From DASPMP01 sp035248725 (lineage in GTDB: Bacteria > Gemmatimonadota > Gemmatimonadetes > Gemmatimonadales > Gemmatimonadaceae): a stretch of DNA of 64,000 nt. This document shows positions 9,375-16,981 of the stretch, in pieces. The notes beneath the pieces were generated by a model. That model saw nothing but the letters and a program-made list of their open reading frames with translations, was not told the origin of the DNA and did no database searches. The position numbers and the translations under genes are program-made. How positions within the stretch are numbered: the first letter of the stretch is position 1; each line of letters starts with the position of its first letter. Location of the stretch: contig DATFHG010000148.1 of the NCBI GenBank assembly GCA_035248725.1, forward strand, positions 9,871 through 73,870, read 5' to 3'.

Positions 9375-10163
9375 CGCGCGACATGCGATGAGCGCCAGCG
9401 CCGTAACGACAAGCCCCGTCACGGCGCCCGCGAGGACGTCGACCGCATAATGAAATCCGCCGTACACGGCGCCGCACGCGAGCAGGACCGTGGCGCAGGC
9501 AACGGCGACCCCGCGACCGCGGAAGTAGCGCACCGCGAGAATGCTCTGGGCGGTTGCGACGGCGACATGTGACGACGGGAACGCGGTGCCCCGTGACGAT
9601 CTCGCCTCGAGCACCGCCGTGACGATGTGGCGGAAGAACCCGTCGCCGGACACGCGCGACGCGAAGACGTACCGTGGGCCGGCGACGGGAAACCCGATGT
9701 ACCAGACGAAACACGTCACGAACGTGGCCATCAGCACGAAAACGGCCTCGTCGAAATCGGCGAGGCGTCGCGAGAGGTACAGGATGCCGGGCACCACGAA
9801 AATGATCGCGTAGTAGCTGAGATAGCCGGCGTGGAGCACCTCGCCGAGTATCCGCGACGGCGCCGCCGTTGCCCACGTCAGTGATGGCTGCGCGCCGAAC
9901 AGCGCCTGCTCCCATCTCAACACCGCGCCGTCGTACAGTCGAAGACGGCCGGCCGCCGACGCGAGCATGGGCAGCTCGGCGTACAGGAACAACAATGCGA
10001 TCAACGGAGCCCACCGGCGCAACCAGCGCGGCACCGTCGGCAGCCACGCGGCAGCCACGAATGTCGCGAGCACGAGCGTGTGCAGCACGAGCCCGGTCAT
10101 GGACGCACGCGCATGGCCCGCGAGAAGGACGAGCTCTGTGACGCCCAGATAGACGATCAGCAC
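9321..10163 (-). CDS. PAP2-superfamily membrane protein, inositol-phosphorylceramide-synthase-like
   Basis: About 280 residues with roughly six membrane segments. The C-terminal half carries the PAP2 catalytic signature: SSRGTAFPSSHVA and YGGFHYAVDVLAG (the His/Asp pair). The long hydrophobic N-terminal half and the GPRYVF motif recall the PAP2_3 subgroup, which includes Aur1-type inositol phosphorylceramide synthases and bacterial counterparts. In this neighbourhood it could add or remove a phosphate-linked headgroup on a sphingolipid; a plain lipid phosphatase is the alternative. The start is uncertain: GTG 10163 avoids overlap with the divergent N-acyltransferase, while ATG 10238 would overlap it by 53 bases. 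The end overlaps the phosphopantetheinyl transferase. Confidence 0.7.
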   Translation of the reverse strand: MLIVYLGVTELVLLAGHARASMTGLVLHTLVLATFVAAAWLPTVPRWLRRWAPLIALLFLYAELPMLASAAGRLRLYDGAVLRWEQALFGAQPSLTWATAAPSRILGEVLHAGYLSYYAIIFVVPGILYLSRRLADFDEAVFVLMATFVTCFVWYIGFPVAGPRYVFASRVSGDGFFRHIVTAVLEARSSRGTAFPSSHVAVATAQSILAVRYFRGRGVAVACATVLLACGAVYGGFHYAVDVLAGAVTGLVVTALALIACRALRKRDRTDVLHVVAIRR

Positions 10164-10173
10164 GACGTCCGTC

Positions 10174-10179
10174 CATATT
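10174..10179 (+). promoter_or_regulatory. Putative -10 box of the N-acyltransferase gene
   Basis: CATATT ends six bases before ATG 10186, the same spacing seen at several other genes here, so the mRNA may be leaderless. The same bases read CAATATG on the other strand, where they could serve the divergent PAP2 gene. No convincing -35 is visible. Confidence 0.35.
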
Positions 10180-10185
10180 GCGCTG

Positions 10186-11319
10186 ATGTCGTTATCGATC
10201 GTTCCGGTGGAGCGCAGGCGCGAGCTCTCCGCGTTCATAGATGTGTCGTGGCGCATTCCCGAGGCCGTGCGCCATCCGCAATGGGTGCCGCCGCTGCGAA
10301 TGATGATGCGCGACGTGCTCGACACCAAGGCCAATCCGTTCTATCGCAAGGCGGAGCGGATGCTGTTCATCGCGAAGCGCAATGGAACGCCGGTAGGACG
10401 TATCGCCGCGATCGAGAACCGCGCTCACAACGAGTTCCATTCGGATCGTGTCGGGTTCTTCGGCTTTTTCGAGTCGGTGGACGATCCGGAGGTGTCGGCG
10501 GCGCTGTTTGCATCCGCAGAGCGGTGGTTGCACGAGCGCGGGCTGCGCTCGATCCGCGGTCCGATGAACCCCTCGACGAATTACGATTGCGGCCTGCTCG
10601 TCGACGGATTCGATGTACATCCGCAATTCCTCACGTCATGGAATCCTGCCTACTACGAGTCGCTCGTGAGACACGCTGGCCTCACGCCCGTGAAGGATCT
10701 ACTGGGCTACTGGCTGCCGTACGGCGACCCGTCGCACGCCCCGCCACCGAAGCTCGAAGCGCTGGCCCAACGCGCAGCAGAGCGCGCCAGGCTGACGTTT
10801 CGCGATCTGGAGCCGAGCCGATTCTGGAAAGAGGTCGAGCTCGTGTGGGAGATCTACAACTCGGCGTGGGAGCAGAACTGGGGCTTCGTTCCGATGTCGC
10901 GCGATGAGTTCCTGCACATGGCCAAGTCGCTCCAGCCGCTGTTGATCCCGCAGTTCGCGTTTCTCGCGGAAGTCGGGGGACAGCCCGCGGGGTTCATGCT
11001 CTGCGTGCCCGACTTCAACCTCGTCTTCAAGCGCATTCGGAGCGGTCGTCTCTTTCCCACCGGACTGCTCAGGATTCTGCTCGGCAAGTCACGGCTGCGC
11101 ACCGGACGCATCATCGCGCTGGGCATCAAGCAGGAGTTCCGTTCGGGAAGTGTGCTCCCCGTCTTCATGCACGAGGCGCGGCGGCGAGCGCTGGCGTACG
11201 GTTCGCCGGGCGCTGAAGCGTCCTGGGTGCTCGAGGACAACCAGGCGATGCGTCAGCCCATCGAAAGCTGGGGTGGGCGAATCTATCGCCGCTGGCGGAT
11301 CTTCGAGCGTCCGCTGTGA
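10186..11319 (+). CDS. GNAT-fold N-acyltransferase, YghO / bacterial ceramide synthase (bCerS)-like
   Basis: A 377-residue protein with the pattern of large GNAT-like proteins related to E. coli YghO and the Caulobacter ceramide synthase. It opens with IVPVERRRELSAFI, then HPQWVPPLR, NPFYRKAE, FIAKRNGTPVGRIAA, IRGPMNPSTNYDCG and a C-terminal acyl-CoA-binding-like half. Bacterial ceramide synthases of this superfamily N-acylate the sphingoid base or its keto form. The family match is from memory of patterns and needs a structural check. The genomic partnership with an Spt-like synthase and a CerR-like reductase is the main support. The glycosyltransferase gene follows after four bases. Confidence 0.7.
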   Translation: MSLSIVPVERRRELSAFIDVSWRIPEAVRHPQWVPPLRMMMRDVLDTKANPFYRKAERMLFIAKRNGTPVGRIAAIENRAHNEFHSDRVGFFGFFESVDDPEVSAALFASAERWLHERGLRSIRGPMNPSTNYDCGLLVDGFDVHPQFLTSWNPAYYESLVRHAGLTPVKDLLGYWLPYGDPSHAPPPKLEALAQRAAERARLTFRDLEPSRFWKEVELVWEIYNSAWEQNWGFVPMSRDEFLHMAKSLQPLLIPQFAFLAEVGGQPAGFMLCVPDFNLVFKRIRSGRLFPTGLLRILLGKSRLRTGRIIALGIKQEFRSGSVLPVFMHEARRRALAYGSPGAEASWVLEDNQAMRQPIESWGGRIYRRWRIFERPL

Positions 11320-11323
11320 CGAC

Positions 11324-12439
11324 GTGAAGCTCGCGATCGCGACGGACTGGTTCGCGCCCCGCACGGGCGGGATCGAGTCGCAGCTGAGCGAGCTGGCGAC
11401 GCGTCTCGTGCTGAGGGGTCACTCGGTCACGGTAATCACCGGAACGCCCGGCCCGTCGGACACGAGACCCTTTTCGGTCCATCGGCTCGACGCGCTGCGG
11501 CTGCCGGGGCTGGACGTCATGATCTCGCCGCGACTGCCACGCCTGCTTGCCACGGCACTCGCGGAGTTCGATCTCGTTCACGCGCATGTCAGTGTGATTT
11601 CCCCGGTGGGCTACGCCGCCAGCCTGATCGCGCACGCTCACGGCATTCCGGTCGTTGCCACCTTTCACTCCGTGTTGCGCCACAAACGGCATCTGCTGCG
11701 CGTCGCCGACGCGCTCGCGGGCGTTGGACGCAGTGGCATCGTCTGGTCAGCCGTCAGTCGGTCGGTGGCGGCGCAGGCCAGCAGCGCGCTTGGAACGAAT
11801 GTGGCCGTGCTTCCCAACGGAGTGGATCTCGCGTTCTGGCAGCCGACCGGCAACATGACGCGCAGTGACCGCGAGATCGTGTTCGTCACATCCATGCGAC
11901 TCCATCGGAAGAAGCGACCAGTCGCATTATTGCGCGCGCTGGCGCGCGCGTCCCGCGGAGTGCGTCGTCCCATCCGCCTGGTCGTCGCGGGCGACGGCCC
12001 CGCCCGAGGGTCCGTCGAGCGAGAAACACAGTCCCTGCGGAGCGCGGGTGTGTCCGTCGACCTCGTTGGATGGATGGATCGCGATCAGCTCCGAGCGTTG
12101 TATCATCGGGCGGACGCGTTCGTGTCGGCGTCCCGTCGCGAGTCCTTCGGGATCGCCGCGCTCGAGGCCCGGGCCGCCGGCGCGCCGGTCATCGCCATGC
12201 GCGAAGCGGGGAGCAGCGACTTTCTCGAGCATGAGATCAACGCGCTGCTCTGCGACGATGACGACGACCTCGCGACGCAAGTACGGCGCATCATCGACGA
12301 CGAGAATCTGCGCGCACGCCTGGGCCAGTGTCCCGCGGCCATCGACAGATTCGACTGGCAGAATGTCCTCGACGCACACGCCGCCGCGTACGCGCGCGCT
12401 ATGGCATCACGCGCGCGCGCGGCAGTTGTCGCAGGGTGA
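11324..12439 (+). CDS. Glycosyltransferase family 4 protein
   Basis: A 371-residue retaining GT-B glycosyltransferase. The N-terminal acceptor domain begins with ATDWFAPRTGGIE. The C-terminal nucleotide-sugar domain shows LPNGVD, VVAGDGP and the EX7E motif ESFGIAALE. GTG 11324 lies four bases after the N-acyltransferase stop, so both are on one transcript; the longer frame upstream overlaps that gene and is rejected. The context suggests glycosylation of the lipid made by the neighbours. GT4 members of this type (PimB/MshA/GumH-like) also act on other lipids. The last 41 bases overlap the convergent UPF0104 gene. Confidence 0.85.
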   Translation: MKLAIATDWFAPRTGGIESQLSELATRLVLRGHSVTVITGTPGPSDTRPFSVHRLDALRLPGLDVMISPRLPRLLATALAEFDLVHAHVSVISPVGYAASLIAHAHGIPVVATFHSVLRHKRHLLRVADALAGVGRSGIVWSAVSRSVAAQASSALGTNVAVLPNGVDLAFWQPTGNMTRSDREIVFVTSMRLHRKKRPVALLRALARASRGVRRPIRLVVAGDGPARGSVERETQSLRSAGVSVDLVGWMDRDQLRALYHRADAFVSASRRESFGIAALEARAAGAPVIAMREAGSSDFLEHEINALLCDDDDDLATQVRRIIDDENLRARLGQCPAAIDRFDWQNVLDAHAAAYARAMASRARAAVVAG

Positions 12440-13367
12440 GCAGCGCGTAGCCGGTCGTCAGCATCGGCACCAGAAAGCAGAGGTGCTGCACCAGGGCGAG
12501 ACCCAGCGCCATATCGGCGGACACCCCGGCGTACCGATACCCCGCGAACGCCGCCGCCTCGTATACGCCGACGTTCGCCGGTGAGATCGGAGCGATGTTG
12601 GCGATGCTGATGCAGGCGAGAACGATCAGCGACGCGCCGATCGTCGGGTCCATGCCGAACGCCATCTGCACGCACATGATGGCCGTCAGCTCGACGGTTT
12701 TCTTGGCGACCGCGATCGCGCTCACGCGTGTCACCCGCCCGCTCTCGCGCAGTGCGTCGAGGTGGCGGCCGATCGAGACACCGCGCGCGAGCAACTGCGC
12801 CCAGAGCCGGTCCTGAGACAGCGAATTCCGCATGCGCTCCCAGCGATGGGCCAGCGACACGAGAACGGCGAGCAGCAGTGCGACGCCGAGCGTGAGCCCG
12901 AGAATCCCTCCCCGGAGCCACACAGGCAGTGGGACAACGAGTGCCGTCGCCGCGAGTACCGCGAGCTTGCCGACGCCGGACATCAGCTGGTCCAGCGCAA
13001 GCACACTCAGCGCCGCTCCGCGCGTGAGACCGAGGCGGGTGATGAGCCATGCGACACCGGTCGCCTCGCCAGCGAAGAACGGGACGGAGTTGAGGACGGC
13101 GGCCATCGCCGCGACGCACTCGAACATTCGGCCGTAGCTCACGGCGGCCGCTCGCGGCGCCAGCAGACGCCACTCGGCGGCCCACAGCACGATGATACCG
13201 ACGTTGACGGTCACTGCCGCCAGGAGCCAGGGGGCGCGCGCGTGCGTCATCTGGTGCAGCGCGTCCTTCCAGGGGAGCGTGCGCGCGACCCCGATCAGCG
13301 CGGCGGTGAGCACGACCCAGACGGCGAACACCATGAGTCGGCGCCCACCGCGTCGCACGGCTGTCAC
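12399..13367 (-). CDS. Lysylphosphatidylglycerol-synthase-TM / UPF0104 family membrane protein (flippase-like)
   Basis: A 322-residue polytopic membrane protein with about eight hydrophobic segments and no soluble domain. It has the LPG_synthase_TM (UPF0104) features: a PFFAGEATGVAWL segment and the ISPANVGVYEAAAF motif near the end. Such proteins are thought to flip lipids, as MprF's membrane half does for lysyl-PG, and often sit with glycolipid genes. It overlaps the deacetylase stop at its 5' end by four bases, so the two form a minus-strand pair that converges on the glycosyltransferase. I infer a role in moving the local glycolipid or sphingolipid across the membrane. Confidence 0.8.
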   Translation of the reverse strand: MTAVRRGGRRLMVFAVWVVLTAALIGVARTLPWKDALHQMTHARAPWLLAAVTVNVGIIVLWAAEWRLLAPRAAAVSYGRMFECVAAMAAVLNSVPFFAGEATGVAWLITRLGLTRGAALSVLALDQLMSGVGKLAVLAATALVVPLPVWLRGGILGLTLGVALLLAVLVSLAHRWERMRNSLSQDRLWAQLLARGVSIGRHLDALRESGRVTRVSAIAVAKKTVELTAIMCVQMAFGMDPTIGASLIVLACISIANIAPISPANVGVYEAAAFAGYRYAGVSADMALGLALVQHLCFLVPMLTTGYALLTLRQLPRARVMP

Positions 13368-14071
13368 GCTGCCGCGAGATGGGCGATCGGCACGAACGAG
13401 GCGTCGCGGCGCCGGAACAGGTCGATCACCTCGCGGATCGCTCGCAGGGCGTGCTCGCCGGTGCGAAAGCGGCAGTCGAGCCGGAGTCGTTCACGCGTCA
13501 GGTCCACGAACTCCCATGGATGAACGAACAGAACGACGGGCGGCCGCAGCGCGGACAGCCACGGATCGCGCAACCAGGGGTCGAGACGCAGCACCGAGGA
13601 TGTCATCGACGCCGGGATGCGCAACAATGTCGTACGTGCACGCGATGTGTAGTAGCGCAGTTTGTATCTCGCGTGCGACGAATCCACGCGAAAACCATGC
13701 GACTCGAGGATGCCCAGGTAGCGATCGGGAAACGACAGATTCGGCGCGCGAAACGACCTGACGTCGGCAAAGGTGCGAAGCACCGCCGATGACCGCGCGA
13801 TCTCGTCCTCGGCGTCCGCCGCGGAGAGCGCATCGAACCGCCGGTGTGTGTGTCCGTGGCAACCCAGCTCGTGACCGCGGGCGACCATGTCGGCGACGCG
13901 ATCGGGATAGCGCTCCGCCACCTCGCCGGTGCAGAAGCACGTCGTGGCAACTCCCTCGGCGTCGAGGACGTCGAGTAGCCGCGGCAATCCCTCCCGCACT
14001 CCACGATATTGTGTCGCGAGGTATGGAGGGCAGTCCGGCTCGACGTCGATTCCGAGTGAAACCTGAAGCAT
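13364..14071 (-). CDS. Polysaccharide deacetylase (NodB-homology) family protein
   Basis: A 235-residue protein with the NodB fold. An acidic motif-1 region (LGIDVEPD) replaces the usual TFDDG. The metal-binding motif GCHGHTHRRFD is intact, followed by RSFRAPN, and VHPWEF lies near the end. Enzymes of this family remove N- or O-acetyl groups from sugars. ATG 14071 starts the conserved strand LQVSLGIDVEPD; a longer frame would read into the tRNA gene. The tRNA 3' end is only 14 bases upstream, so the gene probably shares the tRNA transcript. The glycolipid made by the neighbouring glycosyltransferase is a candidate substrate. Confidence 0.82.
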   Translation of the reverse strand: MLQVSLGIDVEPDCPPYLATQYRGVREGLPRLLDVLDAEGVATTCFCTGEVAERYPDRVADMVARGHELGCHGHTHRRFDALSAADAEDEIARSSAVLRTFADVRSFRAPNLSFPDRYLGILESHGFRVDSSHARYKLRYYTSRARTTLLRIPASMTSSVLRLDPWLRDPWLSALRPPVVLFVHPWEFVDLTRERLRLDCRFRTGEHALRAIREVIDLFRRRDASFVPIAHLAAA

Positions 14072-14085
14072 GCGGCGAGGGTGAG

Positions 14086-14159
14086 TAGCCCCGGTGGGAC
14101 TCGAACCCACGATCCGCGGATTATGAGTCCGCTGCTTTAACCACCTAAGCTACGGGGCT
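14086..14159 (-). tRNA. tRNA with CAU anticodon, probably tRNA-Ile2 (lysidine type)
   Basis: A full 74-nt cloverleaf on the minus strand: acceptor AGCCCCG/CGGGGCT, D-stem GCTT/AAGC, anticodon stem GCGGA/TCCGC with loop CTCATAA, T-stem GTGGG/CCCAC, discriminator A. CCA is not encoded. Of the three CAU tRNAs, the acceptor C4-G69 and C5-G68 pairs match the TilS-recognised tRNA-Ile2 rather than the elongator Met type, which usually has U4-A69, A5-U68. Initiator Met is excluded because it lacks the three G-C pairs of the initiator anticodon stem. A TAAATT box lies seven bases upstream of the 5' end. Confidence 0.9.
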
Positions 14160-14169
14160 GAGGCGCAAT

Positions 14170-15204
14170 TTAGCGTTTCACCGCGTCAGCCGCCGCGCGC
14201 GGAGCCGGGAGCTCCTGTGCCGCGAAGTGATCGAATGCGTCCAGCACCTCGGCAGGGGAGACCGTTGCCGCACCGAGCTTGCCCACTTCGACGCCGGCCG
14301 CGTAGTTGGCGACGACAGCGGCTTCGGCGGCACTGCCTCCAGCGGCGAGAATCGCCGCGAGGTATGCCGTCACGGTATCGCCGGCACCGACGACGTCGTA
14401 CACTTCGCGCGCGACCGTGCTCACAGTGCGTAACGCGCCATCGCGCGACGCGAGGAGCATGCCCTGATCGCCGAGCGTCAGCAGCAGATGCTCGATGCCA
14501 AGCCTCTGAATCGCGGCGGGAATGGCTTCCGGGTGCTCCAGGTCGACTTCCGCGCCCAGCGCCGCGTCCAGCTCCCGGCGATTGGGCTTGAAGATCGTCG
14601 CGCCGCGATAGGCGAAGAAGTGCCGGTACTTCGGATCGACGATGACCGGCACGTCGCGCGCGCGCGCGAGCTCGATGGCCCGACTGATGATGCGCGGAAC
14701 CAGGACGCCCTTGTTGTAATCCTCCAGGACGAGCGCGTCGGCATCGCTCAGACAGGCATCGAGCTCCGCGAGCACTCGCGTGACGTCGGTCGGCGAGAGA
14801 TCGGCGTCTTCCTCGTCGTCGATCCTCACGAGCTGCTGTGATCGGGCAACCACGCGTGTCTTGCGCGTGGTGGGGCGGTCGATCGCCAGGACACTGCGCG
14901 TATCGATGCCGTTGTCCGCCATCATCTGCCGCAGCTGGTTGCCGGCTGCGTCCCGGCCGGTCGTGGCGACGAGTCGGCAGTGCGCGCCGGCGGCGGTCAC
15001 GTTCTGCGCGACATTGGCGACGCCGCCCAGGGCGTGGCGCCGCTCACGGATGCGCACCACAGGCACGGGTGCTTCAGGAGAGATCCGCTCGACGTCGCCG
15101 ACGAGGTACTCGTCGAGCATCGCATCGCCGACGGCGACGATCCGCGTTCGGGCGGCGGACTCGAGCAGCGTTTCCAGGCGAGCGCGGCCGATCTGAAGCG
15201 TCAT
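14170..15204 (-). CDS. hldA: D-glycero-beta-D-manno-heptose-7-phosphate kinase (RfaE1/HldA, PfkB family)
   Basis: A 344-residue ribokinase-family sugar kinase matching the kinase half of HldE. It has VGDAMLDEYLVGDVERISPEAP, GGVANVAQN and the C-terminal anion hole/catalytic motif DVVGAGDTVTAY with its catalytic Asp. It would phosphorylate heptose-7-P at O1 on the way to ADP-heptose for LPS core. The cytidylyl/adenylyltransferase half of HldE is absent, so a separate HldC is needed elsewhere. ATG 15204 is preferred, with a TATCTT -10 box six bases before it. The longer frame from 15291 has an unrelated N-terminus. Confidence 0.88.
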   Translation of the reverse strand: MTLQIGRARLETLLESAARTRIVAVGDAMLDEYLVGDVERISPEAPVPVVRIRERRHALGGVANVAQNVTAAGAHCRLVATTGRDAAGNQLRQMMADNGIDTRSVLAIDRPTTRKTRVVARSQQLVRIDDEEDADLSPTDVTRVLAELDACLSDADALVLEDYNKGVLVPRIISRAIELARARDVPVIVDPKYRHFFAYRGATIFKPNRRELDAALGAEVDLEHPEAIPAAIQRLGIEHLLLTLGDQGMLLASRDGALRTVSTVAREVYDVVGAGDTVTAYLAAILAAGGSAAEAAVVANYAAGVEVGKLGAATVSPAEVLDAFDHFAAQELPAPRAAADAVKR

Positions 15205-15210
15205 GGCGGC

Positions 15211-15216
15211 AAGATA
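15211..15216 (-). promoter_or_regulatory. -10 box of the heptose kinase gene, leaderless type
   Basis: On the minus strand TATCTT ends six bases before ATG 15204, so transcription would start at or next to the initiation codon. The same hexamer at the same distance precedes the arginine deiminase gene. The -35 region is poor. Confidence 0.45.
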
Positions 15217-15305
15217 AGCACCCGGCACATCCCTTGCCCCCGTCGGGCTCGGCAGTGCGTCGCGAAGAAACTCGCGGACGCGCCCGCACACCGTCCGAGA
15301 AACGC

Positions 15306-16121
15306 TTGTCAGAACTGATTCTTCGCCTCAACTCCCGGGCCAAGTCCTCGGTCCTGAGCATCCAGGAGTATTTCGTCCTCGCCTGGAATTCGCTCCGGTT
15401 CATTTTCGCGCGGCCATTCTACACCGGCGACGTCATCCAGCAGATGGATGAGATCGGCGTGAAATCGCTCGGCATCGTACTGCTGACCGGTCTGTTCACG
15501 GGGATGGTGCTGGCGCTCCAGTCCAGCGTGCAGCTGCAGACGTTCGGCGCCACGATGTACATCGGGCGCCTCGTGGCCGGATCGATGATCCGCGAACTCG
15601 GTCCCGTGCTCGCGGGACTCATGGTGGCGGGCCGCGTCGGGTCGGGGATCGCCGCGCAACTCGGCTCCATGAAGGTGACGGAGCAGATCGATGCGCTGAA
15701 CACGCTCGGCACCGATCCCATCAAGAAGCTCGCAACCCCGCGCGTGCTCGCCGCGCTGGTGATGGTCCCCGTACTGACGATCATCAACGACGTGGTTGGC
15801 ATCGTCGGGGGCAATCTCATCGCCAGTCTCATGGCCGGGATCCCCACGTCGCTGTACTGGCGGACGGTGTGGGAGCAGATCATCTCCGGCGGCTTCACGT
15901 TCGGCGTGATTCCGAACGATTTCGTCCAGGGTCTGACGAAGCCCTTCGTGTTCGGCGCGATCATCTCGATCACGGCGTGCTTCTTCGGGCTGCGGACCAG
16001 CGGCGGCACGGAAGGCGTCGGCCATGCCACGACAAAAACCGTCGTGACGTCGAGCATCCTGATCCTCGTGGTCGACTATTTCCTCACGCAGCTGCTGCTC
16101 TCGATCCTCGCGGCGCCATGA
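15306..16121 (+). CDS. mlaE: MlaE-type ABC transporter permease
   Basis: A 271-residue permease of the Mla/MCE lipid transporter that moves phospholipids between outer and inner membranes. It shows an interfacial N-terminal helix (EYFVLAWNSLRFI), then five membrane segments and the family motif ALVMVPVLT. The GSGIAAQLGSMKVTEQIDAL stretch is the coupling region to MlaF. TTG 15306 gives the right length; the longer upstream frame overlaps the divergent heptose kinase and is rejected. The stop overlaps the next ATG. It heads the operon mlaE-mlaF-mlaD. Confidence 0.92.
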   Translation: MSELILRLNSRAKSSVLSIQEYFVLAWNSLRFIFARPFYTGDVIQQMDEIGVKSLGIVLLTGLFTGMVLALQSSVQLQTFGATMYIGRLVAGSMIRELGPVLAGLMVAGRVGSGIAAQLGSMKVTEQIDALNTLGTDPIKKLATPRVLAALVMVPVLTIINDVVGIVGGNLIASLMAGIPTSLYWRTVWEQIISGGFTFGVIPNDFVQGLTKPFVFGAIISITACFFGLRTSGGTEGVGHATTKTVVTSSILILVVDYFLTQLLLSILAAP

Positions 16122-16981
16122 AGCCAGACGTGAAGAATCGGCGGGATACGGATCGGAAGAGCGGGCACGTGCGGGCGGCGATCCGCCAGGAGCTGGCGGC
16201 CGACGCGCGTGAGGAGCACCACGACCCCGCGCCACAGGCCGAGGAAGGGAAGCCGGTCATCGAGATGCAGAACGTGTCGCTCGCTTTCGACCAGCCCATT
16301 CTCGAGGACGTGTCGTTCGTCGCGCGCGAAGGGGAGACCGTGGTCATCGTCGGCGAATCTGGCACCGGCAAGTCGACGACGCTGAAACTGATCCTGCGCC
16401 TGCTGGTACCCGACAGCGGCCGCGTCCTCGTCGATGGCGAGGACGTCACACCGCTCACCTTCGAGGAGGCGCTGAAGGTGCGGCAGAAGATGGGCATGGT
16501 GTTTCAGGGCGCGGCGCTGTTCGACTCGCTCACCGTGTTCGAGAACGTGGCGTACCCGTTGCGTGAGCATACCGACCTCGGGGAAGACGACATCGAGGCG
16601 CGGGTTCGCGAAAAGCTTCAGTTCGTGGACCTCGATCCGGACGAGGTGATCGAGAAGCTGCCGTCGGAGCTGTCCGGCGGCATGCGGAAGCGCGTTGGTA
16701 TCGCGCGCGGCATGGCCAACAATCCGGAGATCATGCTGTACGACGAGCCGACATCGGGACTCGATCCGCTCACCACGGGGACCATCACTCGACTGATCAT
16801 GAAGTTGCAGCGCGAGCTCGGCGTCACGAGCATCGTCGTCTCGCACGACATCCGCTCCGTGTTCCGCATGGCGACGAAGGTCGCGCTGCTGCACGACCGC
16901 CGCATCGTGTTCTTCGGATCGCCGGAGGACATGGCGGCGACCGAGGAGCCGTATATCCGCGACTTCCTGGGTGGTCTCTGA
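16118..16981 (+). CDS. mlaF: MlaF-type ABC transporter ATP-binding protein
   Basis: A 287-residue ABC ATPase that powers MlaE. A charged, probably disordered N-terminal extension of about 45 residues precedes the domain. Walker A is GESGTGKST, the Q-loop is GMVFQGAALFDSLT, the signature is LSGGMRKRV, Walker B is IMLYDEPTSGLDP and the H-loop is VVSHD. LSGGMRKRVGIARG is the version of the signature typical of MlaF rather than other importers. The gene starts on ATGA with mlaE and ends in TGATG with mlaD. Confidence 0.93.
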   Translation: MKPDVKNRRDTDRKSGHVRAAIRQELAADAREEHHDPAPQAEEGKPVIEMQNVSLAFDQPILEDVSFVAREGETVVIVGESGTGKSTTLKLILRLLVPDSGRVLVDGEDVTPLTFEEALKVRQKMGMVFQGAALFDSLTVFENVAYPLREHTDLGEDDIEARVREKLQFVDLDPDEVIEKLPSELSGGMRKRVGIARGMANNPEIMLYDEPTSGLDPLTTGTITRLIMKLQRELGVTSIVVSHDIRSVFRMATKVALLHDRRIVFFGSPEDMAATEEPYIRDFLGGL

